Shown here: piece after piece, positions 13,589 to 21,566 of the stretch | Layout: each line of letters starts with the position of its first letter | Position numbering within the stretch: position 1 is the stretch's first letter | Notes under the pieces: generated by a model | Database searches by the model: none | The model's input: only the letters and a program-made list of their open reading frames with translations | Told to the model about the DNA's origin: nothing | Program-made: the position numbers and the translations under genes | From: a virus | Reading direction: 5' to 3' (one strand) | Virus record (IMG/VR): IMGVR_UViG_3300006033_000121 | Coordinates: 1 to 21,835 of that record | DNA: 21,835 nucleotides

Positions 13589-13869
13589 AATGGACTCGCT
13601 GCGAAGTCATACGACCCCGCGACCACGGTTGCGATTGTCGAAGGCGCGGAACCATGTCCCAAAGTCGTGCCAAACACGGTAATCAGGACATCATTGAAAT
13701 TCACCGCGCCACCACCTGCACCGGATGCAGTTGCAGCGGTCGATAGTCCCGGCCTCAACGCGGCCATCTGCTGTCCGTTGTTATCCTCGCCAAGCATGTT
13801 CGTCAGACGTTCATCCTTTGCGGATGCGCCGTCACGCGAATCAATGTCGGAGGCGAGATTTAGCCTCAC
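13585..13869 (-). CDS. Mini-paralogue of the gp10-type N-terminal domain (94 residues)
   Basis: The start is GTG 13869, overlapping the gp4-like stop (GTGA). Residues 1-72 (MRLNLASDIDSRDG, DERLTNMLGE, LRPGLS, ASGAGGGAVNFNDVLITVFG) match the start of the 403-residue gene, and the end TIATVVAGSYDFAASPL matches that protein's end. It therefore looks like the larger protein with its middle removed, or the larger one arose by insertion into a copy of this. The N-terminal motif is the sort seen at the start of P22 gp10-like stabilisation proteins. Its own start, its coupling and its intact frame argue for expression rather than decay. Confidence 0.7.
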   Translation of the reverse strand: MRLNLASDIDSRDGASAKDERLTNMLGEDNNGQQMAALRPGLSTAATASGAGGGAVNFNDVLITVFGTTLGHGSAPSTIATVVAGSYDFAASPL

Positions 13870-14576
13870 GGCACGTAACCGCCAGAATAAATGTCGGACT
13901 TCCCGCCATCGATCAGCGATCCCAACTCGGTGTAGGCCAGCATGGGGCGAATGTTTGCACGCTTGATAGCGGCCTTCGACTCACGCGCAATGTCCACCAC
14001 CGAATCAGAAGGTTCTTTCTCGTACTCTGGAGCAACCTCAATGGCAAGGTTGTACGCCAGCGCCCTCTCATAGCCTTGTGGCAGACTTATCGCGGTCGAT
14101 AGAGCAGCCAACTCAGCCAAGGACGTCCACGTAACGATGTGGAGGCTGTGCGCGGTTGTCGGCACCGGCCATAGTTGCAACGTACCTGTAGTCAGAGTCG
14201 GCTCGTAGTAGGCGTAAATCGGGAGGTCGGAAGTCGACGTTTTGTCCGGTATCGAATTCCACTTCTCGTAATCCACGGGTTCAACCGGATAGTCGATGTT
14301 TGACGCCCGGACATAGACCTGCTCGATCTTCGGCGGGCGCGGAGTCAGCGTGAAGTTTCCAGACGGCCCAACAGTGTAGGACGAGTCGGAAGCAACCAAC
14401 GTGAATGCCGTATCCACGAAAGCATAGACGTTCAGCTTCTCGGTCTGCCACGACGAAATCATGGCATTGAGCGCGGTCAGCCCATCGTTGGATTCTGCCG
14501 TAGTCGGAGATTCACCAGAAGCGACAGCGCCAATCAGGCGCAAGGCCCGGTCGATGATCGTCTGCGCTGTGGCCAA
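13866..14576 (-). CDS. Tail accessory / head-completion factor, P22 gp4-like
   Basis: A 236-residue protein. The start is TTG 14576, directly after the upstream TAA, with GGGGAG six bases before. The N-terminus MATAQTIIDRALRLIGAVASGE followed by LTALNAMISSWQTEKLNVYAF is characteristic of the gp4-like family, which docks under the portal to close it after packaging and to start tail assembly. The centre has the beta segments SYTVGPSGNFTLTPRPPKIE and PVEPVDYEKWNSIPDK. The C-terminal helix (ERALAYNLAIEVAPEYEKEP) is also typical. P22 gp4 has 166 residues; longer members are common in other phages. P22 gp4 also has muramidase activity, but I cannot see that here. Confidence 0.82.
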   Translation of the reverse strand: MATAQTIIDRALRLIGAVASGESPTTAESNDGLTALNAMISSWQTEKLNVYAFVDTAFTLVASDSSYTVGPSGNFTLTPRPPKIEQVYVRASNIDYPVEPVDYEKWNSIPDKTSTSDLPIYAYYEPTLTTGTLQLWPVPTTAHSLHIVTWTSLAELAALSTAISLPQGYERALAYNLAIEVAPEYEKEPSDSVVDIARESKAAIKRANIRPMLAYTELGSLIDGGKSDIYSGGYVP

Positions 14577-14843
14577 TTAAATCTCCCCATCATTCAGTAT
14601 TGATGGCACCACGTTGCGCGGGCGTCCAGGGGGGTGCTTTGCTTTGTCCGGCGTGGGCGTTGCGATTGGTCCGGCCTGTTCTGCAATGAGGGTGGTTTCT
14701 GCGCGTTTTGTCGCACGTTTCGCCTCCACCGCTGCCTCCATGATAGGTTCGCCATCAACCCATCCACTTTTCATCAATTCTGCTACTTCGCCGTCAGGGA
14801 AGTGATGGAATCCGCCGTCTGGTTTGAACATTAGCTTTGACAT
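14577..14843 (-). CDS. Small basic protein of unknown function with AT-hook-like end
   Basis: I choose ATG 14843 (MSKLMFKPDGGFHHFPDGEV) because GGAGG lies six bases upstream. A start eight codons earlier would put the ribosome inside a strong hairpin. The 88-residue product has an acidic/helical middle (EAAVEAKRATKRAETTLIAEQ) and a Pro-rich basic tail with KHPPGRPRNVVPS, like an AT-hook (GRPR) that can bind the minor groove. It lies between the small fibre-like protein and the gp4-like factor, so it is probably a minor head or connector component. The DNA-binding idea rests only on the short motif. Confidence 0.6.
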   Translation of the reverse strand: MSKLMFKPDGGFHHFPDGEVAELMKSGWVDGEPIMEAAVEAKRATKRAETTLIAEQAGPIATPTPDKAKHPPGRPRNVVPSILNDGEI

Positions 14844-14859
14844 TTTGAACCTCCAAAAT

Positions 14860-14882
14860 GCCCCCACCTTGTGGGCGGGGGC
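14860..14882 (-). terminator. Strong GC hairpin, possible attenuator between late genes
   Basis: On the minus strand GCCCCCGCC and GGTGGGGGC pair over nine positions (one G:U) around a CACAA loop, followed by ATTTTGG. The short U run makes it at best a weak intrinsic terminator. It may instead protect the 3' end of the coat and fibre message or set the level of the downstream genes. It ends 17 bases before the next start codon. Confidence 0.45.
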
Positions 14883-14903
14883 TTGCGTGCTTCATTTCAC
14901 GGA

Positions 14904-15203
14904 TTAAGCGCTTCCTTTGATCAGACCCAGAGCAACGAGCGCAGCCCGAATCTCCGCAAGCGATGCGGCGATGGTGGCGTTGTTATTGTTCGTGATTGAC
15001 TGAGAAAATGTGGCTGTGGCATCGGCAAGAATGCCGGTTGAAATCTTGGTTCCAGCAGCAGCAGTTACCGCAACCTGATCTGCCCCGCTACGCTGGACAA
15101 CAGGGGTGGCACCGAAGAAGCCAATCTTTTCCGTTGCGCTTGAACCGACCTGTGCGCCATCAGCACTGTTATAGGTTACTTGTTCGTAGTCTTGTGCAGC
15201 CAT
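14904..15203 (-). CDS. Small head decoration / head-fibre-like protein (99 residues)
   Basis: Start ATG 15203 with AAGGAG seven bases upstream; the leader from GGAG to ATGGC is the same as that of the coat gene, suggesting high expression. The sequence YEQVTYNSADGAQVGSSATE then KIGFFGATPVVQRSGADQ is the common phage KIGFFG.TPVVQ unit. It is followed by a Thr/Ser/Ala beta stretch and ends in a helix (SLAEIRAALVALGLI). Such short proteins directly after the coat gene are usually head fibres or decoration. It is flanked on both sides by GC-rich hairpins in the message. Confidence 0.65.
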   Translation of the reverse strand: MAAQDYEQVTYNSADGAQVGSSATEKIGFFGATPVVQRSGADQVAVTAAAGTKISTGILADATATFSQSITNNNNATIAASLAEIRAALVALGLIKGSA

Positions 15204-15227
15204 GATAAATCTCCTTGAAAGTTAGGC

Positions 15228-15249
15228 GGGGCGGCTGTTACACCGCCCC
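15228..15249 (-). other. Intergenic RNA hairpin after the coat gene
   Basis: GGGGCGG and CCGCCCC pair perfectly around an eight-base loop, just after the coat stop and before the next ribosome site. No T run follows on the minus strand, so a role in message stability or partial attenuation is more likely than termination. Confidence 0.5.
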
Positions 15250-15255
15250 TAGTGA

Positions 15256-16443
15256 TTAGTTGGCAGCGCCGATCATGCGGCAAGCCCACTCAGGCCGTAG
15301 AGCAGCCATTCCGTACAAAATATCGATACGCATCAGGAGTTCGTCGTTGCGGATGTCGCTGGCCTGCCAAACACGCAGGGCCAGTCCGTCCTGAACGCGG
15401 CGAACGCACTTGTGAGCATCGTCCATCAGCGGCAAGTCGGCGGTCACGAACTGGAACGCTTCCTTGTGATACATCAACGGCTGAACATAAGACGCCGAAG
15501 CTGCGCCGACGAACACGATAGCTGCGGTCGTCGTAGGAAGTGCGGACACGTTCTTGCGAGCGCCAGTGCTCTGAATCGCGGGGCTGAATGTCCACGCGGT
15601 GGCCGATGTGCTGGTCAGCGTGAATTGCTTCAGGTGCGGGTAAGCCGCCTTGGTTTCGGGATGCACGTCATAGACACCGGCAATCGTAAACACCTGCCCG
15701 ACAACGGTAGCAGCGCCGCCAGTTACGGTAATGGCCGACCCGCCATCCGCCAACGTGAAGGTATCCAGCGTGACGCCGGTAACGTCCGATCCGATGGTCT
15801 GGGTGAAGACACGCTCGTTTTCGTAGTAGTCGGCCATCGCAGTGCGTGCGATCAGACCTTCACGATACTGCTTGGAGATGTCGTTGGATGGGTTGAAGTA
15901 CGCCGCCACACCATTGACCAGCCCACCCATCGTTACCGAGTCCATCTGGATGTAACGGTTGTCCTTCGGGGCGAGTTGCTGGTTGATCTTGGCGCGTGCA
16001 GCGCCGGGAGTGGCTAGCGACGTGATGGCCGTACCCGCAGTACCAGCAACCTGATAGGTGGCTTTGGTAGCGTAGGCAAGGAAGTCGGACTCGATGCCAG
16101 ACACCAAGACAGCAACAGCAGGCTCGATGTAACGCTTGCTGATGTCGTCGATGGTCAGAGACAATTCCGCCGAGTTAAAACGCATGTCGACGTGATCCTG
16201 GGTGGCGACAGTGATCGTACCGCTGGTTTCAGCCTGATCCTGAACGTCCATAACGCGGGAACCTTGCGTGCGGACGTACTGGTTTGGCTTACGAACGCGC
16301 AGGGATGCGCCGATCTTGGCTCCGCTCTTGGCGAAGGAATCGTCGTACTGACGGTCTACGGTGCCGATGAACTGGCATTTTTCATGTGCGATCCGCAGGG
16401 CTTCCCGCGTGATCATGTCAATCGAAACTAGGCTATTCGCCAT
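15256..16443 (-). CDS. Major coat protein, P22 gp5-like
   Basis: A 395-residue protein starting ATG 16443 with AGGAG seven bases upstream. The start MANSLVSIDMITREALRIAHEKC with DRQYDDSFAKSGAKIGASLRVRKPNQY is the signature of P22-type coat proteins, including the E-loop and N-arm region. HVDMRFNSAELSLTIDDI follows as expected. Residues 220-310 (TFTLADGGSAITVTGGAATV to TSTSATAWTFSPAIQST) form an inserted beta domain like the I-domain of gp5. The C-terminus (VRRVQDGLALRVWQASDIRN, ILYGMAALRPEWACRMIG) is typical. P22 gp5 has 430 residues, so this is slightly short. It assembles the icosahedral shell around the scaffold encoded just upstream. Confidence 0.9.
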   Translation of the reverse strand: MANSLVSIDMITREALRIAHEKCQFIGTVDRQYDDSFAKSGAKIGASLRVRKPNQYVRTQGSRVMDVQDQAETSGTITVATQDHVDMRFNSAELSLTIDDISKRYIEPAVAVLVSGIESDFLAYATKATYQVAGTAGTAITSLATPGAARAKINQQLAPKDNRYIQMDSVTMGGLVNGVAAYFNPSNDISKQYREGLIARTAMADYYENERVFTQTIGSDVTGVTLDTFTLADGGSAITVTGGAATVVGQVFTIAGVYDVHPETKAAYPHLKQFTLTSTSATAWTFSPAIQSTGARKNVSALPTTTAAIVFVGAASASYVQPLMYHKEAFQFVTADLPLMDDAHKCVRRVQDGLALRVWQASDIRNDELLMRIDILYGMAALRPEWACRMIGAAN

Positions 16444-16461
16444 GATAAATCTCCTGAATTG

Positions 16462-17271
16462 TTAGGCTCTCGCCTTGATTTGGGTTCGTCGCCACGCCGC
16501 GAATTCAGCATCGGACATCTTGCTTGGGTCTTTCGACACGGAAGCAGATGCACCGATGGACTTGATCGGAGCGGGTGCGTCGGTTGTTTTTACTGTGGGC
16601 TTTTGGTTAGAAAGCCGTTCCTCGATTCGGCCGAGTGTGCGAATGGCCCCTATAGGGCTCATACCGGCGATCTTTTCAGCTTCATCCGGGTTATTGGCAA
16701 GGTAGTACGCCAACCTTGGCCCGATGTCGCTTTCCATGATGGCCTGTTGCATCGAAGGAGTCATTGGTACGTCCGAAGACGCCAACACTTCCTCAAAATC
16801 CGGCATTTCTACCGTGGCTGCTGCAATTCGCTTATTCCAACTATCAGCGGTCTTTGTGCGCTCCGTTGCTTCGCGTTCCGCTTTCTGGCGCTGCTCGCGC
16901 TCAGTCAGCGTTGATTCAATCTGCTTCTTGGCAATGTATTCCGCCTTTGCGGCAACATATTGATCGAAGTTGTCGAATTTGTCAATGGTCGGTTCTTGGT
17001 CGTCCGCTTGGCGCTGCTGCTGCTGCGGTGCTTGCCGAGATTCCATTGCGGCGACGCGCTCCTCCAGCATCTTGGCACGGGCTTCGGCCTCGTACTTCTG
17101 CCGGACAGCGCGATCTATGCGCTTCTGAACCCCCTTCGGAATGGGGTCATCGGGTTTCGGCTCAGGCTTTACCTGTTCCGCTCCCTCAACCGGCTCAACC
17201 GGATCGGCAGTCTGCGTATCGGCAACAGCGGCTTGACCTTCATCAACAACAAATTCTGACTCGATTTCCAT
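16462..17271 (-). CDS. Scaffolding protein
   Basis: A 269-residue acidic, helical protein located between portal and coat, as in P22-type phages. Residues 1-45 are acidic and Pro-rich (VDEGQAAVADTQTADPVEP). Residues 45-80 form a coiled coil (QKRIDRAVRQKYEAEARAKM). A Gln-rich linker follows (QAPQQQQRQ), then more helix. The C-terminal end KMSDAEFAAWRRTQIKARA is a short basic helix-turn-helix like the coat-binding end of P22 gp8. It guides coat assembly and leaves the head before packaging. It is the first gene after the internal promoter; its ribosome site (AGGA, 11 bases before ATG) is only fair, and a small hairpin (17296-17308) lies in the leader. Confidence 0.8.
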   Translation of the reverse strand: MEIESEFVVDEGQAAVADTQTADPVEPVEGAEQVKPEPKPDDPIPKGVQKRIDRAVRQKYEAEARAKMLEERVAAMESRQAPQQQQRQADDQEPTIDKFDNFDQYVAAKAEYIAKKQIESTLTEREQRQKAEREATERTKTADSWNKRIAAATVEMPDFEEVLASSDVPMTPSMQQAIMESDIGPRLAYYLANNPDEAEKIAGMSPIGAIRTLGRIEERLSNQKPTVKTTDAPAPIKSIGASASVSKDPSKMSDAEFAAWRRTQIKARA

Positions 17272-17325
17272 GTTCGTTTAATTCCTAATGGTGTCCGGCA
17301 AAGTGCCGTGTGTAATACTAACCCG

Positions 17326-17354
17326 ATTATACCACGAGGCCCCGCCCGTGTCAA
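17326..17354 (-). promoter_or_regulatory. Consensus sigma-70 promoter P2, before scaffold and coat
   Basis: Minus-strand TTGACA (17349-17354), a 17-base spacer and TATAAT (17326-17331) match the sigma-70 consensus at all 12 positions. The start site should be near 17319, giving a leader of about 48 bases. The whole segment 17322-17378 matches 21732-21788 at 47 of 57 positions. This gives scaffold and coat an extra dose of transcript. Confidence 0.88.
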
Positions 17355-17358
17355 TTCC

Positions 17359-17370
17359 ATGCTCGAACAT
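17359..17370. promoter_or_regulatory. Candidate operator upstream of P2
   Basis: The minus-strand sequence ATGTTCGAGCAT is a near-perfect inverted repeat (one pair off) ending four bases before the -35 box. The same element at the same distance stands before P1 (21769-21780). Position suits a regulator contacting polymerase; the regulator is not known. Confidence 0.4.
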
Positions 17371-17390
17371 CGCGGGGGAATTTCCGTCTC

Positions 17391-19466
17391 TTATATTTGA
17401 ATGGATTCAGCAAGCCCAGTGACTCTATGAATCGCTTCCTGCTCCTGCAGTTTCAAGTTCAGTTCGGCAATCTTGTAGTCTTTCGCCAAGCAGTCCTGCT
17501 CAGACTTTATTACCTCCTGCTGAGTATCCAGGGCTGCCATCTGCGCATCAATGGCTGCTTTTTGTGCAGCAACGATGAGCTTCTGATTATCTTGCCGCAG
17601 ACGTTCAATCTCATCGGCGGCAGCATTAATCGACTCGTCCTTCTGCTTGATCGCCGCGTCGAACTGTTCAACTGCCTGTTGCATCTCAGGGGGCATCTTG
17701 TCCATCGAAGCTTTTTGTTCGGCCTCAAGGATCGGCGGAGGCAATACCATATGCAGTCGCTTGCTGATTTCCTCGGCACCAGGCCAATCCATGTTCTTAA
17801 CCATCAAGTCACCAATCACGTTCATCAATTCGGGGTGCGCCTGAATCATTGTGACCATGCTTTCGGTGGCTTCCTGCCGCAGTGTGTTGTAGCTCGGGCC
17901 GGATGTGATCGTTACGTCGTAAGTTCCGACAGACAAGTTGTACATCATTTTCAGGCCTTGCTTTTGGCTGGCAGTGGGTATCGTCGGGTTAATGGACGCC
18001 TCTGATGTAGTGCCATCATAGCCCATGATACGAACAACGCGATTCGAGTCGTAAATTTTCGGGATCAAATCGACGATGATCCGCCCGCAGTGCCGAATGG
18101 CGCGGTTCAGGTTGTCGTGGTAGTGGAATGTCCCGGTGTCACCCTCTCGCTGACGGGCCATGATTGCCTTGCCGCTACGCTCATTGCTCGGAGCACCAAG
18201 CGATGCGGCATACATTCCGATAGCGCCCTGGATGTCATGCTCGCTGATTTGCATGTCCTGCTGGAACCCCACCGGAACATCGGTCGGGTTGATTCTCGAC
18301 GGCGGCGAAACAGGCTGCCCGTTCAGAGACACCGGGGTATAGCGCAGCACTGAATGGTTAACGGTATTCGCAGTTTTCCACTCGTCTTCGTAATTTTCAA
18401 CCTGCCCCTCAGCGGCAAGCCACGGAGCCTTCGGCGTGAGAGCTGCCCTCTCGGCAAATGCTGACCGACTATAGTTGTACAGTCGTTGCGCGTCCTTTGC
18501 CGGACGGATGATGCCAGAGTGTGTTACTTTGCCTTCGATGTCGATCTCGTTGCCCCATACGACACAGATTGGAATATACTTGCCGGGCCATTCAACAGGC
18601 TCTTCAAGGTACTCTTTACCGGAGCATAGCGAGTGAAACACCTTTCTGATCGGGATGTTCCGTTTGTCCTTGACCAGCAAATCAATCTCGACACCGGCAT
18701 CCTTTAACTCAGTGTAGCGTGCCATCGAAATGACGGTGTTATCGGCCATCAGGTACAGGGTTCGCTCTTCTTCTTTGACTTCCCAATACCGCACGACGCG
18801 AACTTTTTCGCCATACCAATCTGCGCATTCGAGCGCTTCCCAATTCTCTGGAATCTTTCCGGGGAACTTCTCTTCAAACACGTCCTTGTCGAAATCCTCA
18901 ATCTCGAAGGCCCACTTCATGTCTGAGGCGTCAGCTTCAGTGCTGTTCGGGTCAATCAGCACCGACAGCGGATTGCGTTTCCGCTTAATCTTGATGTCCT
19001 GATCGAAGGATTCCTCGCCGGTGTATTCAGTTCCGACAGTGAAATACCCGAATCCGCCCGTTGCACTAGAGTCAAGCGCAGTATCGTAGGCAGCGTCCGC
19101 ATTGCTGCGCGATTCAATGTGCTTTACGATGCCAGCGAGAATCTCAGCGGTCGCTATATCAGCGCCGCCGTCAACGGGGGATACTTTTATCGCGGGCCGG
19201 TTTTGTCGGCCATCATTGACGATCTGCCTCACATACTGGTTAAGTTTATCTACCGTGAGGCACGGGCGCTTGTCCTTGGTGCGCTGGTCGGCCACTTCTT
19301 TCGGCCACTGTTCGCCGCTTCGGAATTTTATGTCGTCCAATGCGTTCTTGCGGTCGTCAGCCCAGTATTCTTCCGAAAGTTTGTACCGCTCACGGACTTC
19401 GTGGAGCGGATCAACCTTTTCTTCGGCGGATTCTTCGGATACTTCGTCTGCCACTAGATTATCCAT
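17391..19466 (-). CDS. Portal protein, P22 gp1-like
   Basis: A 691-residue protein starting ATG 19466 with AAGGA seven bases upstream. Length and sequence fit the P22-type portal (725 in P22). The N-terminal part has YWADDRKNALDDIKFRSGEQW and RPCLTVDKLNQYVRQIVND, the usual start of the wing. Then come ATGGFGYFTVGTEY, NPLSVLIDPNSTEADASDMK and GEKVRVVRYWEV. The crown and stem are followed by a long C-terminal coiled coil (about 590-685, AAIKQKDESINAAADEIERL, LNLKLQEQEAIHRV) that probably forms the barrel. Twelve copies form the DNA channel bound by terminase, and the gp4-like factor docks on it. The gene ends 36 bases before the P2 -35 box, with no clear terminator between. Confidence 0.9.
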   Translation of the reverse strand: MDNLVADEVSEESAEEKVDPLHEVRERYKLSEEYWADDRKNALDDIKFRSGEQWPKEVADQRTKDKRPCLTVDKLNQYVRQIVNDGRQNRPAIKVSPVDGGADIATAEILAGIVKHIESRSNADAAYDTALDSSATGGFGYFTVGTEYTGEESFDQDIKIKRKRNPLSVLIDPNSTEADASDMKWAFEIEDFDKDVFEEKFPGKIPENWEALECADWYGEKVRVVRYWEVKEEERTLYLMADNTVISMARYTELKDAGVEIDLLVKDKRNIPIRKVFHSLCSGKEYLEEPVEWPGKYIPICVVWGNEIDIEGKVTHSGIIRPAKDAQRLYNYSRSAFAERAALTPKAPWLAAEGQVENYEDEWKTANTVNHSVLRYTPVSLNGQPVSPPSRINPTDVPVGFQQDMQISEHDIQGAIGMYAASLGAPSNERSGKAIMARQREGDTGTFHYHDNLNRAIRHCGRIIVDLIPKIYDSNRVVRIMGYDGTTSEASINPTIPTASQKQGLKMMYNLSVGTYDVTITSGPSYNTLRQEATESMVTMIQAHPELMNVIGDLMVKNMDWPGAEEISKRLHMVLPPPILEAEQKASMDKMPPEMQQAVEQFDAAIKQKDESINAAADEIERLRQDNQKLIVAAQKAAIDAQMAALDTQQEVIKSEQDCLAKDYKIAELNLKLQEQEAIHRVTGLAESIQI

Positions 19467-19476
19467 TAGTCTGTCC

Positions 19477-21033
19477 TTATTGCATCCAACTTACAGCATT
19501 CGGTTGATTATAGCTTGTTGTACGGGGCGATACTCTATCTTTCAACATTTTGCTGGCTGCCCTGTTTGCCACAGGATATGCAAAGGTTAGGGCCAGAGCA
19601 TCAGCAACGTCCGGCGATGCCATCCCCCGCTTCTTCATCGAGTCTTTTGACTCAAGCTGGATCGCCCCGTTACTGGTTACTTTATATTCAGGGCCACACA
19701 ATTCCGCCTTCAAGTAGCTGTTCTCCTGCGGGGCATTCGCTCCAGCACTCCCGATGCTCGCCGTTTTCAGCCACTCACGCATCGTTCCCCACATCTCAGC
19801 ACGTTTGTTGGCATAGGCCACGGAGTTTGCTTTCCATCCGAAATTCACCCCGCGTACCTTGTATCTCTGCTCAGACAGCCGATCCACAACTCCAGACCCA
19901 AGACCGCCTTCGTCAATCACCGTCATGTCTGGTTGCCACCTTTCCACCGCCTCGATGACCTTGCCGACAACTTGCATGGTGTCGAATCCGCTGTACTTGC
20001 TCACCGACACCAAATCCCTGCCGCGCCGCACCGCAATGCACGTCTTATCTGCCCCAAACCTGGCAACGTCCACCCCAATCACCAGAGGCGCTGCGTCATC
20101 ATCGTACTTATCCCTCAAAATCGCCTCGCTGACAATGCCCGTACCAATGAACTGCTCATCTCCCACATTCGGGAACTGCCCGTAGACTTCGACCCGCGCT
20201 TCATTTGAGTCCTCGCCCCACTGCTGGATGATGTTGTCGTAGGTAGTTTTGCTGATGCCTTCGACAGAACGCGAATCGATCTGCGTGGTTCGCCACAGCT
20301 CTCTATTCTTGTGGAAGCACTCAAAGAATGATCCAGATGTTTTTCGAGGGTTGCTGAACACTAACCAAAACCGGTCCGGAATGTCCTCAGTAAATACACC
20401 TTCTTGCACTGTCCATATTTTGTCGGGTATGCCGGACGCTTCGTCGAAAATAGCAAACTCGCCATCATAGTTATGAGCGCCCGCGAAACCGTCCGGGTTT
20501 TCTTCCGACCACAGCTGACCGGAAATATAATAGTAACGGGTGCTCTTGGCCAGTCCAAGGGGCGATTCGATGTATTCCTTGAACCACTTTGTGGGCTGGA
20601 TAGACATTGCGTTAATGTCAAAGAACTCTCTGTTGATTCCCCGACTGACCCATTTCGCTATCTCAGGGAATGTTTTGGTTTGCAACTGCGGCGCGCCATT
20701 TGCTGCGACCCACGTAGAACCCCCAATGCGGGTACTCATGAACCAGTGAGACAGCATGCCAATCAGGGCTGACTTTCCCGGACCCCGGCCACTGGCAACA
20801 GCGTGTCTGTAAAAGTCCTCGCTGATGCTGTTCGTATCCTTACCTTTTGCCAGAGCGTCCTTGAGATACTCCTCGATTTCCAGCATGATGTCTCGCTGCC
20901 ACTTCCGTGGCCCTTTGAACTTTCTCAAGTCCCCCCTGCCCCAATCGTATGCCTGCATGGAGAAACGAAGGGGCGACAGATATACTTCCGGGGAAAGCAT
21001 CCACGACAGCGTGTCCTTTTGCTGGGGGGTCAC
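19477..21033 (-). CDS. terL: Terminase large subunit
   Basis: I choose GTG 21033, which overlaps the TerS stop (GTGA) and has GGGGA seven bases upstream, giving 518 residues; an upstream ATG at 21123 would overlap TerS by 94 bases. Walker A is GRGPGKS (about 82-88), and Walker B FAIFDEA (about 193-199, D197 E198) is followed by the coupling motif VFSNPRKTSG. The C-terminal RNase H-like nuclease has its acidic residues in VIGVDVARFG (D about 322), MTVIDEGGLGSG and PDVADALAL. It is the ATP-driven motor that cuts concatemers and packs DNA through the portal encoded next. The gene ends ten bases before the portal start, in one unit with TerS and portal. Confidence 0.93.
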   Translation of the reverse strand: MTPQQKDTLSWMLSPEVYLSPLRFSMQAYDWGRGDLRKFKGPRKWQRDIMLEIEEYLKDALAKGKDTNSISEDFYRHAVASGRGPGKSALIGMLSHWFMSTRIGGSTWVAANGAPQLQTKTFPEIAKWVSRGINREFFDINAMSIQPTKWFKEYIESPLGLAKSTRYYYISGQLWSEENPDGFAGAHNYDGEFAIFDEASGIPDKIWTVQEGVFTEDIPDRFWLVFSNPRKTSGSFFECFHKNRELWRTTQIDSRSVEGISKTTYDNIIQQWGEDSNEARVEVYGQFPNVGDEQFIGTGIVSEAILRDKYDDDAAPLVIGVDVARFGADKTCIAVRRGRDLVSVSKYSGFDTMQVVGKVIEAVERWQPDMTVIDEGGLGSGVVDRLSEQRYKVRGVNFGWKANSVAYANKRAEMWGTMREWLKTASIGSAGANAPQENSYLKAELCGPEYKVTSNGAIQLESKDSMKKRGMASPDVADALALTFAYPVANRAASKMLKDRVSPRTTSYNQPNAVSWMQ

Positions 21034-21566
21034 GTAGTTTCCCCGTTCTCGTAAGTATTCCCGACAAGTTCTCGCAGTTTCGCTTCGCGCTGTTCCAATA
21101 GCCCACGGATATCGACGGTGCAATTGTGGTTAACGTCGATCACAACGGCGGCGGCTTTCTTTGGCTGCACATATTCCAGGACGCGCATCGCAATGTCTGG
21201 GTAAAATTTTTTAACACTACACTGGACGCCCATGTTGTCGACGAAGGGGATTTCCTCTTCGCCCATCACCTTAGGGAACAGCCGCATCAACTGGGCTTTT
21301 ACCCACTTCTCGTTCATAAAATCGATCGAGTCAACGTCGTCTTGGGCCACGGAGACAGCACGACGGATTTCAGCCCTATCTATCATCTTCTGGCACACAG
21401 AACGGCTCCAGCCGAGGGTTTCGGCGGTCCCGGCAACAGAGTAGCCGTTTTCTATGTAAGCGGCCACGAAACACCGCTCTTTCTCAGAGAGATTTGACAA
21501 GATAGTGGCAGTTCCCTGCGCGGCTCCCAGGGGCGATTCCTCTTTTACCGTGGCTATGGAACTCAT
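21030..21566 (-). CDS. terS: Terminase small subunit
   Basis: A 178-residue protein. Residues 24-60 (NLSEKERCFVAAYIENGYSV, AGTAETLGWSRSVCQKMI) form the helix-turn-helix typical of phage TerS proteins, which bind the packaging start. The middle (VDSIDFMNEKWVKAQLMRLF) is the oligomerising helical part. The end (NHNCTVDIRGLLEQREAKLREL) would contact TerL. Position directly before TerL with a 4-base overlap supports the call. The start ATG 21566 overlaps the stop of a 50-codon frame (ATGA); GGAG stands ten bases upstream, so translation is probably coupled to the upstream reading frame. Confidence 0.85.
   Translation of the reverse strand: MSSIATVKEESPLGAAQGTATILSNLSEKERCFVAAYIENGYSVAGTAETLGWSRSVCQKMIDRAEIRRAVSVAQDDVDSIDFMNEKWVKAQLMRLFPKVMGEEEIPFVDNMGVQCSVKKFYPDIAMRVLEYVQPKKAAAVVIDVNHNCTVDIRGLLEQREAKLRELVGNTYENGETT

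Noticed and set aside
15412-16017. Plus-strand open frame of 201 codons opposite the coat gene
   Set aside because: Arg/His-rich shadow product without ribosome site; the coat protein is certain.
17397-18005. Plus-strand open frame of 202 codons opposite the portal 3' end
   Set aside because: Complement of the portal coiled-coil codons; no independent evidence.
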